Shown here in pieces: positions 30,511 to 42,486 of a stretch of DNA of 64,000 nucleotides (its first letter is position 1; each line of letters starts with the position of its first letter). Below the pieces are notes generated by a model. It had not been told where the DNA came from. It did no database searches and worked only from the letters and a program-made list of their open reading frames with translations. The stretch is from Ricinus communis (taxonomy: Eukaryota > Streptophyta > Magnoliopsida > Malpighiales > Euphorbiaceae). The DNA is taken from assembly GCF_019578655.1 (NCBI RefSeq), contig NC_063265.1, positions 22,182,285-22,246,284 on the forward strand, read 5' to 3'. The position numbers and the translations under genes are program-made.

Positions 30511-31675
30511 AATGAATTTAGAACTTTTTTTCTGTAGATCTTTTTCTTTTTCAAACTCTTCTATCTCTAAGTCTTCAAGATCCAAAGGATTAGTAAATAG
30601 TAAGGAAATTACTATTGAAGATTTTTGAAAGCATATTGATGATTGAGAAATATCCAAGATTCAAAAGAAGCAAATCTATGAATTTTCAAGTTTCCTATCT
30701 TTAAAACTGATTTTACTATCAAAACTGAAAAAAGAGATATTCAAATTTGAAAGCCTTTTGAAGAAATCTATCTTCTGAATTCAAAAATCCTCCAGAAGCA
30801 TAAAGAAAAAGACTATAAATACATTCATATAGGCCTTGTCCAGGTAGGAATAAACCCCTTACCAGAGAAGGTTTAGATACTTCCATCTTAGCAGTCCTTA
30901 AAGATGCTAGGTTTATAAATTTCTATGATTCTTTATTAGGTACTGTTGAGTCAAGCCTTAATAAAGGACCAATTTCTTTCAATTGTTTTCTAAATATTAC
31001 AATTTCTTTAAATGACAAAAATGTTTTAAAGAGCATTGTTCTCCAAATAAAAACACATAATTATAAAATGCTTGAAGGATCTATTCTGATAGCATTGATT
31101 TTCAAAATACATTACAAAGCCATTATTTCTGCTTTTGGTTCGAAACACAAACTTCACTCACCAAAAGGAGAAACCTTATTCCTCCAAACAGATCTTTCTA
31201 AATCTAATGCAACTATTCCAAAAACTATTCAATGGAAAGATATCACCCTTCTAGAAGAATGGATCCTTGAAGGTGCAACCCAACCTGAATCACCAAAGCA
31301 GACAGAACCAAATGTTAATCTCAGAAACATAACACAGTTTCTATATGGGAAAGTCAAGCTTACATTCAACAGGAAATCAACTTCTTCTAGATTTTCTGAT
31401 GATGATTCTTCAATCTCGACCATAGATATTGGAAGGGTATCAAAAATACCTTCTGTTATTTATGCCCCTTACAAAGAACCAACCCCATCACAAACACAAC
31501 CAAGATTTTTAACATCTAATATACCAAGTTCAAACACCATATTACAAAATATTAATTACCAAAGCCATATCCCTAGACCTGTTTACAATGAACCAAAGAA
31601 GGATGAAGATATAGAGACCGTCTCTACCCCCTCTTCACCATCACCATCTACAATAATCCAAAATCTAGAAGCATA
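30511..31675 (+). pseudogene. pararetrovirus movement protein
   Basis: Starts at ATG 30,511 (the first ATG ahead of the Ser-rich N-terminus) and is soon stopped at about 30,628. The 30K-superfamily core is spread over frames: GLVQVGINPL near 30,835, LAVLKDARFINFYDSLLG near 30,890-30,945, and KTHNYKMLEGSILIALIF near 31,050-31,095. The tail is Ser/Pro-rich (31,370-31,675) and ends at a TAA. Such proteins move virus between plant cells through plasmodesmata. The frame after 31,068 is open for 202 codons. Confidence 0.85.
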
Positions 31676-34060
31676 AATCAACATGATTTTAAAAGATTTT
31701 CAGATTAATAAAAAACTTTTATATGAAGATTTCTATTCAAAGAAAAACCATTCCAAAAAACTTTAGTTTTTTAAATATTTTCTACAAGAAAAGGATAGTA
31801 TCCAAGAAGGATACTACCAATTTTGCATACAAAACAGAATCCAAATCAAATTTTTTGATTGGTTTCAGATTTATTGTAAAGAAAACAGTATTTTTTATCC
31901 TTTCAAAGAAAAACTCATTAGTCCTGTTACTGTAAGGAACAAGACTCTAGAGTGGAAGGTCGGAGAGAACCAAACCATCCAGTTTGAACATTCTCCCCTT
32001 AGAAAAATAACCATTTCTTATGAAGAGAACGAAATCAAAGCCGCACCTTACAAACTAGTAGGAGAAGAGCTTGAGAAAAATGTCAAGAATATTGTTCAGC
32101 AGAATAATTTCTCAAACACCTATCTTAACACAATAGGAAAGCAGCTTGTTATGATAGGAAGCCAAATTCAAAAATCTCCTACAGTCCTCACCTCTCCAAT
32201 TCCCAACACTGGTCATCCAAGAGAGATAAGCCAAACAGAAAAGCTCAAAAACCCAGTCTTCAAACCTTACCAGATCTCAAAGCCCAGTCAAGTCCAATTT
32301 AATAAGCAAACTGAGTTTGCTAGAGCAGTCAGAGAACAGCTTAGCAAATTAACCACTTTCGAGTCCTCCAAAAATCTAGTACCCGATACTCCTCAAAGCA
32401 GTAGAAATATCAGTGCTATAAATCAAGCCCAAAGCAATGAATCCAATAATTCTGAGCTTGAAAGTGTCACTGAAAAACCCTCCAACATCAACAGATTGAG
32501 ATGGCAAGCCCCTAGATTGACTTGGCATACTTTTAGGAATACTGCCCTAGATTTAGGGATAGAAAATAGAAATAATATCCTCACCCAATCTAGAATATAG
32601 ATGGAATGTCGGAATACAATATTCTTGGTCTCCTACAACATATGATCATGGCAGCTAATGCCTACAAAACTCAAAGCGATACCTCCGATAGAGCCATAGC
32701 TGAGCTCCTTATAATTGGATTTTTTGGCCAGTTTAAAGGTTGGTGGGATTACCATCTCACACAAACACAGCAGCTCCAAATCCTAGGTGCCATTCAAACT
32801 ACCATAGAAGGGACCCCCATCTTAGATGAGCTAGGAAATCCTATTGAGGATGCTGTGTCAACTTTCATAGGAGACCCATTTCTTCTAAAAGATAAGAATG
32901 TTGAGCTCCTCAGCAGTCTAACCTGCAAAAAACTTAGTAATTTCCAAGCTTACAAAGACACTTTCCTGACCAGAGTCATGCTTAGGGAAGATTCAAACCA
33001 ACCTTTTTGGAAAGAAAAATTCTTAGCTGGTTTACCTAAGATACTAGGTGAAAGGGTTAGGAACACCATAAGAGAAGCTCATAATGGCCAGATCCCTTAT
33101 GATTTCTAGACTTATGGCGAATTAGTTAGCCTTACTCAAAAGGAAGGATTAAAAATTTGCCATGACCTTAAACTCCAAAGACAGCTCAAATGGGAAATGA
33201 AGAATACTAGACAAGAGCTAGGTAGTTTTTGTAACTAGTTTGAGTATAATCCTATAGAACCTTCCCCTACCTGCAAAGGAAAATGTAAAGAAGATTTTTC
33301 TAAACCTTTTAAGAAGAAACGTTTTTTTCAAAAATAGGAAAGTGCCCAAAAACAGAGAAAATTTCTACAAAAGACCATCCTCTTCTAAATTTTCAAAACA
33401 AAATTCCAAAAAAGATTTTAGCAAAATTACTTGCTACAAATGCTGGAAAAAGGGACATACTTCAAAGTACTGCAAGTTTTCTAAAAAACTTCAAGAGCTC
33501 CAAATAGAAGAAGAAATTTTAAGCAAAATTCAGCTCTTCTTGTTGATTCCTCTGAATTAGAATTTTCAAATGATGAGGAAGAGTTTCAGATTGATGAAAT
33601 TAAAACCTCATCCGATTATTCTGAATCGGAATCAGATGATATTCCAAAAAATATTAATATGCTCACTAGGCAACAAGAAGCTCTTCTTGAAGCCGTCAAG
33701 CATATTAATGACCCTCAAATTCAAAAACAAGTTTTGAAAGAAATTCTAAAAATTGAAATCCTCATCCCTTCTTCTAGTAAGAACACCTATGATCTTACTA
33801 TGAACTTGGAAAAAGGGAAAAAGATAAAGAACCCTCTCCCTACTATCCAAGAACTTCAAAAAGAAATTAAAACCATGAAAACAGAACTCAACGAATTGAA
33901 AGAAAAATAACAAAATGATTATGTTTTACTCCAAAGCTTGATTCTTAAATAAAATAGTGATTCTGATTCTGAAGAAGAAAATGATTTTCAAAATCTTGAG
34001 GTTTCTAAAAATGTCTCAGAAAACTTCATTAATGTTTTAAAAGAAATAACCTCAAGAAAA
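31676..34060 (+). pseudogene. pararetrovirus coat protein region
   Basis: Open pieces at 32,151-32,600, 32,606-33,109 and 33,342-33,560 are in different frames. The central piece is the helical capsid core (IAELLIIGFFGQFKGWWDYHL on). The C-terminal knuckle is CYKCWKKGHTSKYC (CX2CX4HX4C, 33,432-33,473) in a Lys/Ser-rich context, the RNA-binding signature of caulimovirid coat proteins. An acidic stretch and a charged helix (MLTRQQEALLEAVKH, 33,659 on) link it to the protease. In this family the coat protein packages the DNA genome. Several stops and shifts; not translatable as one protein. Confidence 0.85.
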
Positions 34061-34063
34061 TAT

Positions 34064-34582
34064 TTGATTCAAATAAAACTTATTTTTCCTGATGATTTCC
34101 AAATAGAAACTATAGCTTTGTTTGATACAGGAGCAGACCTCAACTGTATCAATTATGAGCTAGTTCCTAAAAGATATCATCAAGAAACAAAAAAAAGACT
34201 CACTTCTGCTAATAATTCAAAGATAAGAATTGCGGAAAAAAATGAAGCTGCAATTCTAAATAATAATATTGCTCTAAAAAATATTTTTATTCTTACAAAG
34301 GATTTACAACAAACTGTTATTCTGGGAGCCCTTTTTATCAATTTAATTACTCTTTTCAAAGTAACCACTGCTGGTATCATTTTTAAACCTAAAGATTCAA
34401 ATATTATTTTTCCTTTTTTAGAAAAACCCAAGAAAAGAAATCTCAATCTTATAAAGGCTCACTCAATTTATAATTTTGAGATAAATGCTTTAATTAAAGG
34501 AAAACAAATCCAGCTTTTTCATCTAAAACAAGATATGAGTTTAAAAAGAATCCAAAGCCTATTGCGAAATGAATTTGTCTAA
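34064..34582 (+). pseudogene. pararetrovirus aspartic protease
   Basis: 172 open codons. The active site DTGAD lies at 34,124-34,138 in IALFDTGADLNCIN, and the second half TVILGALFINLI matches the usual ILG motif. It matures the polyprotein. The frame (mod 3 = 2) is shared with the RT piece at 34,598, with a stop at 34,580-34,582 between them. Confidence 0.9.
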
Positions 34583-34597
34583 AGAAAATTTTCTGAT

Positions 34598-36001
34598 TTG
34601 CAAAACAAAATCGAAAAAGAAGTTTGTTCTGATCTTCCTAATGCTTTTTGGAAAAGAAAACAACATATGGTGGATTTACCATATGAAAAAGATTTTAGTG
34701 AAAAACAAATTCCTACCAAAGCCAGACCTATCCAAATGAATGAAACCCTTGAAAGACATTGTAGAATAGCGATAAAAGATTTAGAACAAAAGGGTTTAAT
34801 TATCAAATCTAGATCCCCCTGGTCTTGTGCAGCCTTCTATGTCAACAAAAATAGTGAAATAGGAATAGGCACCCCTAGATTGGTGATTAACTACAAACCT
34901 TTGAATAAAGCTCTAAAGTGGATTAGGTACCCTATTCCAAACAAAAAAGATCTTCTTCAAAAGCTTAATTCTGCTTTTATTTTTTCAAATTTTGATATGA
35001 AATCAGGATTTTGGCAAATCCAGACTCATCATAAAGATCGGTACAAAACTGCATTTACAGTTCCATTTGGCCAATATGAATGGAATGTAATGCCTTTTGG
35101 ATTAAAAAAATGCTCCTTCTGAATTTTAAAAAATTATGAATGACATTTTTAATCCTTATTTAGAGTTTTGCATTGTATACATCGATGATGTATTAATCTT
35201 TTATAATTCTCTAGAACAATATTTCAAACATTTGGAGATATTTTTCTATGTTGTTAAGAAAAATGGTCTAGTTGTTTCAAAGTCCAAGGTATCTTTATTT
35301 CAAACAAAAATTAGATTTCTTGGACACTACATCTCCCGGGGAACTATCACCCCAATTGAAAGGTCTCTAGCTTTTACTTCAAAATTTCCACATAAAATTT
35401 TGGAAAAAACTCAATTGCAAAGATTCCTTGGCAGGTTAAATTATGTTATGGATTTTTATCCAAATTTAAACTGTTTGGCAAAACCCCTGCATGATAGATT
35501 AAAGAAAAATCCCCTCCATAGACTGATGAGCATACAAAAATTATCCAAAGCATTAAAAAGCAAGTTTCTGAAATTTCATGTTTACATCTAGCTGATCCAT
35601 CTGCATTCAAAATTGTTGAAACTGATGCATCAAATTTAGGTTATGGTGGAATTCTCAGACAAGTTCAAGACAAAAGAGAATGCATTGTCTAGTTTACTTC
35701 TGCACACTGGAATGATACTCAAAAGAATTACTCAACTATCAAAAAAGAAATTCTTTCGATAATATTATGCATTTCAAAATTCCAAAGTGACCTTTTAAAT
35801 CAAAAATTTCTTTTAAGGTTTGATTGTAAATCCGCGAAAGAAGTATTGCAAAAAGATGTTCAAAACATAGCTTCAAAACATATTTTTGCCAGATGGCAAG
35901 CCATTCTTTCCGTTTTTGATTTTGAAATCGAATACATAAGAGGAGATTTGAATTCAATTCCAGACTTTCTACCTAGAGAGTTTCTTCAAAAACAGGAGTG
36001 A
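34598..36001 (+). pseudogene. pararetrovirus reverse transcriptase and RNase H
   Basis: The RT starts with the LERHCRIAIKDLEQKGLI block and WSCAAFYVNK, then PRLVINYKPLNKALKWIRYP. The first Asp is in FSNFDMKSGFWQI, then PFGQYEWNVMPFGL, where a TGA (35,120-35,122) and a frameshift interrupt. The catalytic YIDD is at 35,178-35,189. It continues through FLGRLNYVMDFYPNL. RNase H (from about 35,592) has VETDASNLGYGGIL with the first Asp, a stop at 35,690-35,692, SAHWNDTQKNYSTIKKEIL, and LLRFDCKSAK. It ends EFLQKQE at TGA 35,999-36,001. Active-site residues are kept, yet the protein is broken. Confidence 0.92.
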
Positions 36002-36003
36002 CA

Positions 36004-37259
36004 ATGCCGAGAAAATCGAGAGTAAAAGACAAAGAGGAGAAGCCAACAGCAAATACAAAAGTTGTTCAAAGCCCAAAAAAAGAGATTTTACCCTCCTCTT
36101 CAAAGCCGATCAGAACCTGAACTGAGATCATCCAGGAAGAAATAGACAAAACCAAAGAAGACCCGACCCAAAAGCAATTCCAAATTCAGGAGTGGCTTGC
36201 ACAACAAACTCCCGAGTTTTTAAAGATGGTCAAAGAATATTCAAAGCAAGTACCTAGGGCTGAAGTTCAGCCAGAAATTTCTCCAAAGTCTTCCTCCTCT
36301 TCAAACAAAGGTAAAGGTACACTCTCTATCCCTTTTTCAAAACCTGAGATAGTAATTTATCCTCAAAACCTATCTCAGAACTCTCTAAGTATTTCAAAGC
36401 CTAACTCACAAGAAATAGTTTGTCTCAAATAAAAATTTCAAAACTAATGAATATGTAAAAAAGCAAAACTTTCAAAGTATTTTAACTATTGAGGAAGGAT
36501 TCTGTACAGAAAGCCCCTCAAAACTAGTTTCAAAATTTTTTCCTCCATGATGGTACTTTAAACCCTGGAATAAACAAAACTCCAATCTTATTACTAGTCT
36601 ATCCTAGAGGTAACTAGTTCTGCAAAATTCAAACACTTCAAAAAGCATAAAGACCACAAAGACCTAGCATATTCTACATGCACCATCCAAAGAATCTTTC
36701 ACCCTTCAGATTGGGGAATGGATTTACACTCGCCAAGATCTTTTCCAACCTCTCTCCAAAACACCTACCCTTCAAGCCTAAATACAACTTTCAACTATTA
36801 GAATTACCAACAAGCTTGGTTTAATACCTTTCTTTTACAAAATGAAGGACAGAGCCATTCTTGGCTTTTCTACTTCGACACAAGCACAATCTAAACTTTC
36901 AAAATCCCATATTGGTTTAAACAATGGTGAAATTATTATGGCAATGTTCCAGAAACCATAATCCCTGAAGTTCTCCCTTTGTTTAATCTATTTAAAGCTC
37001 ATTACAAACTCAACAAAATAGAAAGACATTTTCCTTCCTTACTTCTATTTTGTTCAAACTTATTCCTCCCATGGGTATGTGTGTATTTCCATTTCAACCA
37101 AGCAGCAGATGGAGAAATCATTCTTGTCCGAAGATTCAAAGTTAAATGGTGGGATAAATTCAACCACCAAGAAAAATTATCTCCAAAGATGGTACAAAGT
37201 TTTCTTTCAAAAAATAGCTTCTTGCCACCTTCGATAGAACAAACTACTTCCGGCACGTA
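36004..37259 (+). pseudogene. pararetrovirus downstream ORF (ORF2 type)
   Basis: ATG at 36,004, two bases after the polyprotein stop. The start (MPRKSRVKDKEEK) is basic; a Ser/Lys-rich part follows, with a TGA near 36,118 and a TAA at 36,430. The frame decays through 36,980 and reopens in the same frame at 36,979 with the conserved LLLFCSNLFLPWVCVYFHF stretch and FKVKWWDKF. Net frame is kept at both ends despite breaks between. Florendovirus-type genomes carry a second ORF of unknown function in this place; I infer it is the counterpart. No domain is recognised. Confidence 0.65.
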
Positions 37260-37724
37260 GTAAATCATTATTCTAAAGCTACGCGAAAGGAAATTTCACA
37301 ATTGATCAGCAGTTGTTGAGAGATCGCCTCTTCAAAAGCTTCATCTTCCTCTCAAAGATCTCGATTTATGGTGACCAATGAAGATGACCTGTAGGATATT
37401 TAAGCCTATCAAATGATATCTTTGTAAAGCCCACGGTTGAAAACCCGTATAGATAATTGCGCGCAATGGGCCAAATACCTAATAAAAATTAAATTTTTTT
37501 TAAAAATAGAAAAAAGATAAAAGACTGCAGACCTCATTTTTTAAAGAAAATGATGAAGATTCCTGACAATAAATGAAGCATAATGACATGGAAATTCCTA
37601 CTTTTAGAAAAGCAGAGAGCCCTCACCGCTCTGTATCAAAAGCATCCAAAAGATGTGAAGCCCCTCACTCCATTATTGAGAGTATCCAAAGCAAGAATTA
37701 TTGAAACTCAAGGCTGAAGACCTC

Positions 37725-37732
37725 TATAAATA
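37725..37732 (+). promoter_or_regulatory. pararetrovirus TATA box
   Basis: TATAAATA within CCTCTATAAATAGAGGAG, a near-palindromic context typical of caulimovirid transcript promoters. A start about 30 bp downstream would give a leader reading toward 37,990. Confidence 0.7.
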
Positions 37733-38339
37733 GAGGAGCTACCAAAGAAGAAGACAGACTGAAAAATCACAAGAAACTCTTGTATTCTTCAAGTCCTTAG
37801 AAATATAGTGAGAAAAGAGAGTGTGAGCTAGAGAGTGATAGTGAGAAACCACCTTCCTCTTGTATCAACAACTCTTGTAAGTTATATTTCTTTGTTTAAA
37901 GTTACATCTTTTTAAAAACTTATTAATCTTGATGATGATAAATTCATTCACTAATAAAAATTTATTCTTTCCTTTTACATGATTTAATAGTTTTTTATAG
38001 TGTGAACTCTTTAAATTTTTTTTATTCATAACTCCTATATGAAATTAGATAAATTAGATTATCTCATAAAATCAAATAAATTAAGTATTTTAATAATATA
38101 AATCGAATCAAATTAAATTATTATATTAATTTATAACTTGATTTAATATTAGATTATTTCATATATTTTTAATATTTTTTATTGATTTAGTATTTTATAT
38201 ATTTTAGGTATATAATTTAGTAATATTTTTCTTACTTTACATATAAAAATTTATCTTAGTTTATTTTTTTAATTTACTAAATTATAGAAAATCTAACATA
38301 AAAATTTATTTTTAATTAACTGAATTCTTTATTTAAAAT

Positions 38340-38803
38340 TGAACCATATTAAAATAATCTCATTGGAATACATTTAAAATAAAATGCAATGAGGAATGAA
38401 AGGTATAAATAAATATAAATTTTGTAAATAAAAAATAATCCTTTAATTGATAAGATAATTATTGAACTATGAGAATAGAAAATCTTAAAAATCTAAATAA
38501 ATATTAAAATTATAAAAAAGAATTTGGTGAAAAAAAAGACTATTAAATACTCAAAATTTATAATTAAAGTGTTATATACTGTAATACAATAGTTAAAAAG
38601 GAAATTATTTAAAGTGAAAGTTATAAATAAAAATTTAAAATGATATAAGAATATGAAATAATTAAATATTTTACTTAAAATATTAGAAGTTGTAACATAA
38701 TACTCTTTAAAATAGTAGAAAAATATGTTAGAATAGATTAATTTTTTAAAAGTTAACGAAATTATATGACATGCCATGTAGGATAGAGAAAAATAATATT
38801 AAG

Positions 38804-38838
<35 letters not shown>

Positions 38839-39411
38839 TAAATTGTATAAAAGATCTAATTTAAAAATTATTTTTTAATAAATATTATTAAAAGTATTTT
38901 ATTTATTAATATAAAAATTATTTCTATTATTTAAAACTAAACTCTATCAAAATAATTTCAATGAAAATATATGTAAGAATGAAAAGAGGGATAAAGAGAA
39001 AATGATTACAAATGTGACGAATAAAAAGAAAAAATAATTTTTTTAATGAATAAGATAATTATTACATTATAAAAATAAAAAATTAATCAAAATTTGAAAT
39101 TATAAAAAATAATTTACAAAAATTATAAGATAATGAAGATTTACAATTAAGTTGTTTTATGTTGCAATATAATACTTATAAAAATTATCTAAAGTGGAAG
39201 TTATAAAAAATAATTAAAAAGGGTGGAGGAAAGTAAAATAATTATATACCACAATTAAGGTGTTTAAGTTGTAATAAAATATTTTATATAAAATAACAAA
39301 AAAATATTAAAATTATTAATTCTCTAAGAATTAAAAAAAATAGCTTAGGATTCATATAATATACCATGTGGAAGTTATAAAAAAGAATTTTAAAAGGTGG
39401 AGGAAAGTAAA
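38340..39411. repeat. AT-rich degenerate tandem repeats
   Basis: A block of about 590 bp (38,340-38,870, ending in a TA run at about 38,807-38,833) is repeated from about 38,935. Its right half contains a unit of about 175 bp starting GTGGAAGTTATAAAAAA at 39,194 and again at 39,369. The second 175-bp unit is split by solo LTR A and continues at 42,334. No coding capacity. Confidence 0.75.
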
Positions 39412-42328
39412 TGTAACACCCGGAATTTTTTTTTATATTTAATAATGAGTTTTTATTTAAGTTAATTTTAGCTTCATTATTATTGGGTTTAATTTGAAAT
39501 GATTTAATGAAAAATTTAATATTAATCAAATAAATGAGTTATTTTCTATACCCAATTACTTTGAAATTTTAAGGAATTATTCAAGTAAATTATTTGAGAA
39601 ATGATTATATTTTGGTTATTCAAAATTTTTCCAAATTCATATTTATATAAATAAAATTATATATTGGAAAATTATGATAGAAATTGTAAGGGATGTTTTT
39701 ATAAAAGAATTTTGAGAAAATTGGTATTATAATTGATTAGTAGTATTAAATTTTGAGTTGGAAATTGATTATTTAATTTAATTGTGTATAGGATTTAATT
39801 GGAAGATTATTTTGGAATAAGGATTAAAAGTATAATTTTATTTTTGTGAGGGTTTAATGGAAATTTGTGAGCTTGGTATTTTTGTAAATAAATAAATATG
39901 TTGGTCAGGGGTATTTTTGTAATTGTGTATTTTCAATAATTCGGATTTGGCCCAAATTAAATAGTTAGGGGCTTAATTGAAGGCTAAAAAGAAGTTTGGG
40001 GGTTAAATTGGAATTCTGCAGGATGAAATTGTAAGTAATTAAGAAAGTTGAGGGACCAAATTGTAATAAGGAAAAGTTCAGGGGTCAAATGTCGATATTG
40101 AAGGGAAAGAAATCGGGGAAGAAGAAAGGAGGAGAGAGGAAGAGAGATGCGGGAGAGAGAGGAGGGGAGGTTCGCGAGTCGGTTTGTGTGACTGTGAGGC
40201 TGCAGAGCGTGCAAGACGCTCTCGCCATGGCGAAGGAAGATGGCCCTTTCAGTCAAGGCGTTCCTTGCCGTTTGCGCAAGTGGGTGGTCGCGATCTCCGG
40301 CTTTGTTTTGGTGGCCGAAGCGAAGATCCGGTGGAGAGAGAAAATGGTGGCGTACGTTTTTGAATTTTTCCCGTGAGATCCGTACGGAGGATGGATGATC
40401 GGAGGACGATCCGGCTCTCCGCTTCCGAGTTTCTTAGATGGCACCGGCCAGGGCGATCGGCCTTCGCGTTGCGAATCGACTACCGTGATCGTCCGCAAAT
40501 CTCTCCGGATGATCGGGTGTCGGATCGAAAAATCGAAAGCGAGGATCGTCTTGGTACAAGTCAGGAGGAGTCCGATGGTGTGTTCGGATCGTCGATCGGA
40601 CTACGGCCAGTCGTACCGCGATCGATCGCCCTCGATAATTTCTTTGGCCCATTAATTTTGGAATTCTTTGATTTTAAATTGTGTCTATTGGATTATATTG
40701 TGTATTTGATGATATTGTGAGTCAAAATAATTGTCTGGTCACCGGTCAGGGCCTCATTTTCATCTTTGTGCATGTATGAGAAATAGTGAAGTTTGGGGAC
40801 CCGACTCCCGTTGTTTAAATTGTTGGATATTTGGAGTGTTTTTCCGGTAGGTCCTGGACTGTTTTTACGGGGGGTAATGTTCGTGTTGTAAGGGAGGTTC
40901 TCACGGATTTTCGGTGAGAATTCTCCGAGTCGAGATTCTGATACCGACCCCTTGAGTCTAGACCTAGGATTAATGATCGATTGTCTCGGTATTGATAAAT
41001 TGTTTTCCGTGATTAGATGATCTCATGCATTCGGCTCGCTCCAAATGAGGCAACCGGACGAGCTGTAGCCAGGAGGTCGCCACCCAGTGAGTTAAAGTCA
41101 TTTAATCATTGCACTAGTGTGTTCGATTTAATATGCTATTTTGAAAGTTTATGCATAATATGGTTATTAGTATCGCAACGTAAATAATTTCAACTGGACT
41201 ATTAATTATTGAAAATAATATAAATATTATTATTAGTAACGTTATAATAATACAAATATTATTATTCGTCGACCACAGATGCACGCTTGCCTTATTTCCG
41301 ATAAGTGTTGAATGATTTCATTAGACAATGATATTTATTAAATGTGGTGATTGCGATTTGGGAAATGTGGCTTGTATAACATGCCACTTTGATGGGTTAC
41401 ATCAGACCGCGTACTCACATTAATGATCATGGACATAAGGTTATTATGGATTTGGTTGCCCCGATCGAGCATTGCTCTGGGCAGAGTTCCATTGATCCGG
41501 GAGGTAAGGTCCAGTCGAGCATTGCTTTGGCGGGCGCCTTATTTGGATACTTAAGTGACCGGACTGGAGGTAAGGTCCCTGGTCGAGCATTGCTCTCGGG
41601 GCGTCTTATTGGATTAAGAGAGCCGAATGGCTACTAGATTTCTTATTTGGATACTTAAGTGACCGGTGGAGGTAAGGTCCCTGGTCGAGCATTGCTCTCG
41701 GGCAGTCTTATTGGATTAAGAGAGCCGAATGGCTACTAGAATTTGGGGTTTAGGGTTCTACCGAGCCACTCGTCCCGTGAAAAGTAAATATATATTTTAT
41801 TTATTTATTTATTTATTATGGTATTTGATTATAATGTGATTTGTATTTACGTGCATGGTTTGATATACTGATTTGAATAATCTATATTTTCTGAGAAGAA
41901 TGCAATAGTCCCCAGGTTATTTGATTTTAACTCACTCTAGACCGATTGCAGGTAGCGTCATTTTCTTATCGTTTTTCATTAAGATTCGGATTTAGTCCTC
42001 TCGATGACTCTTATTCAAGAACGACTCCTCATCACCGGGTGATGTATTTGATTTGGTATGTAAATTGGTAAATCTTAGATTCTTCGCAGTAGTAATAGTA
42101 GATGTTTCAGTTGTAAATTTTCTGAGCTTCGGGTCTCGCCTAGTTTTTCTGGTAGACCGAAGTAATTTTGTAAAGTGTAGCTATTAAGTTAAATTGTGGC
42201 TTTAATAATATTAATTTGAGATGAGATTTGTTTAAATCAGTGAGTGTCAGGCTTACTACGGGTTTCGGTGGCCTTAAGCCTACCCATTCCCTAGTGCCGG
42301 TCACGGGCCCACGGGTGGGGTCGTGACA
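39412..42328 (+). mobile_element. solo LTR A (family 1), 2,917 bp
   Basis: Starts TGTAACACCCGGAATTTT and ends GGGGTCGTGACA, with exact 5-bp target-site duplications GTAAA at 39,407-39,411 and 42,329-42,333. The ends are TG...CA, as in LTRs, and the same sequence recurs four more times in the window. The middle (about 40,080-40,650) is GC-rich with GAGA-rich and CGATCGG words, unlike the AT-rich ends. Around 41,460-41,735 a roughly 100-bp unit with GTCGAGCATTGCTCT repeats four times. No internal region is present, so it arose by LTR-LTR recombination. Orientation is relative to the other copies, as coding strand is unknown. Confidence 0.9.
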
Positions 42329-42486
42329 GTAAAATAATTATATATCATAATTAATATGTTAAAGTTGTAATATAATACGTTATATAAAATAGTAAAAAAA
42401 TATTAAAATGATTAATTCTCTAAGAATTAAAAAAATAGCTTAGGATTCATATAATATGCCATGCAGGAGAGAAAAAACAATGTTAA
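42329..42486. repeat. remainder of the AT-rich tandem unit between two solo LTRs
   Basis: 158 bp that continue the 175-bp AT-rich repeat split by LTR A (AGTAAAATAATTATAT to GGATTCATATAATATGCC) and carry the target-site copies of LTRs A and B at their ends. Confidence 0.85.

Larger units (their letters stand above)
30430..37990 (+). mobile_element. endogenous pararetrovirus (Caulimoviridae), near genome length
   Basis: About 7.5 kb with, in order: movement protein, coat protein with zinc knuckle, aspartic protease, RT, RNase H, a second ORF, then a promoter and leader at the far right. No integrase and no LTRs, as in caulimovirids. A single MP-CP-PR-RT-RNaseH unit followed by a separate downstream ORF fits the petuvirus/florendovirus type. 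The circular genome appears opened within the leader, so the promoter lies at the 3' end of the insert. Both flanks are AT/TA-rich. All frames are broken by stops and shifts; I found no tRNA-Met primer site, so part of the leader is missing or decayed. Borders are approximate. Confidence 0.9.

Noticed and set aside
40089..40720. Several frames of 80-115 codons in the GC-rich centre of family-1 LTRs
   Set aside because: Frames and residues are not conserved between LTR copies A, B and C, so they reflect GC-rich composition and not a gene.
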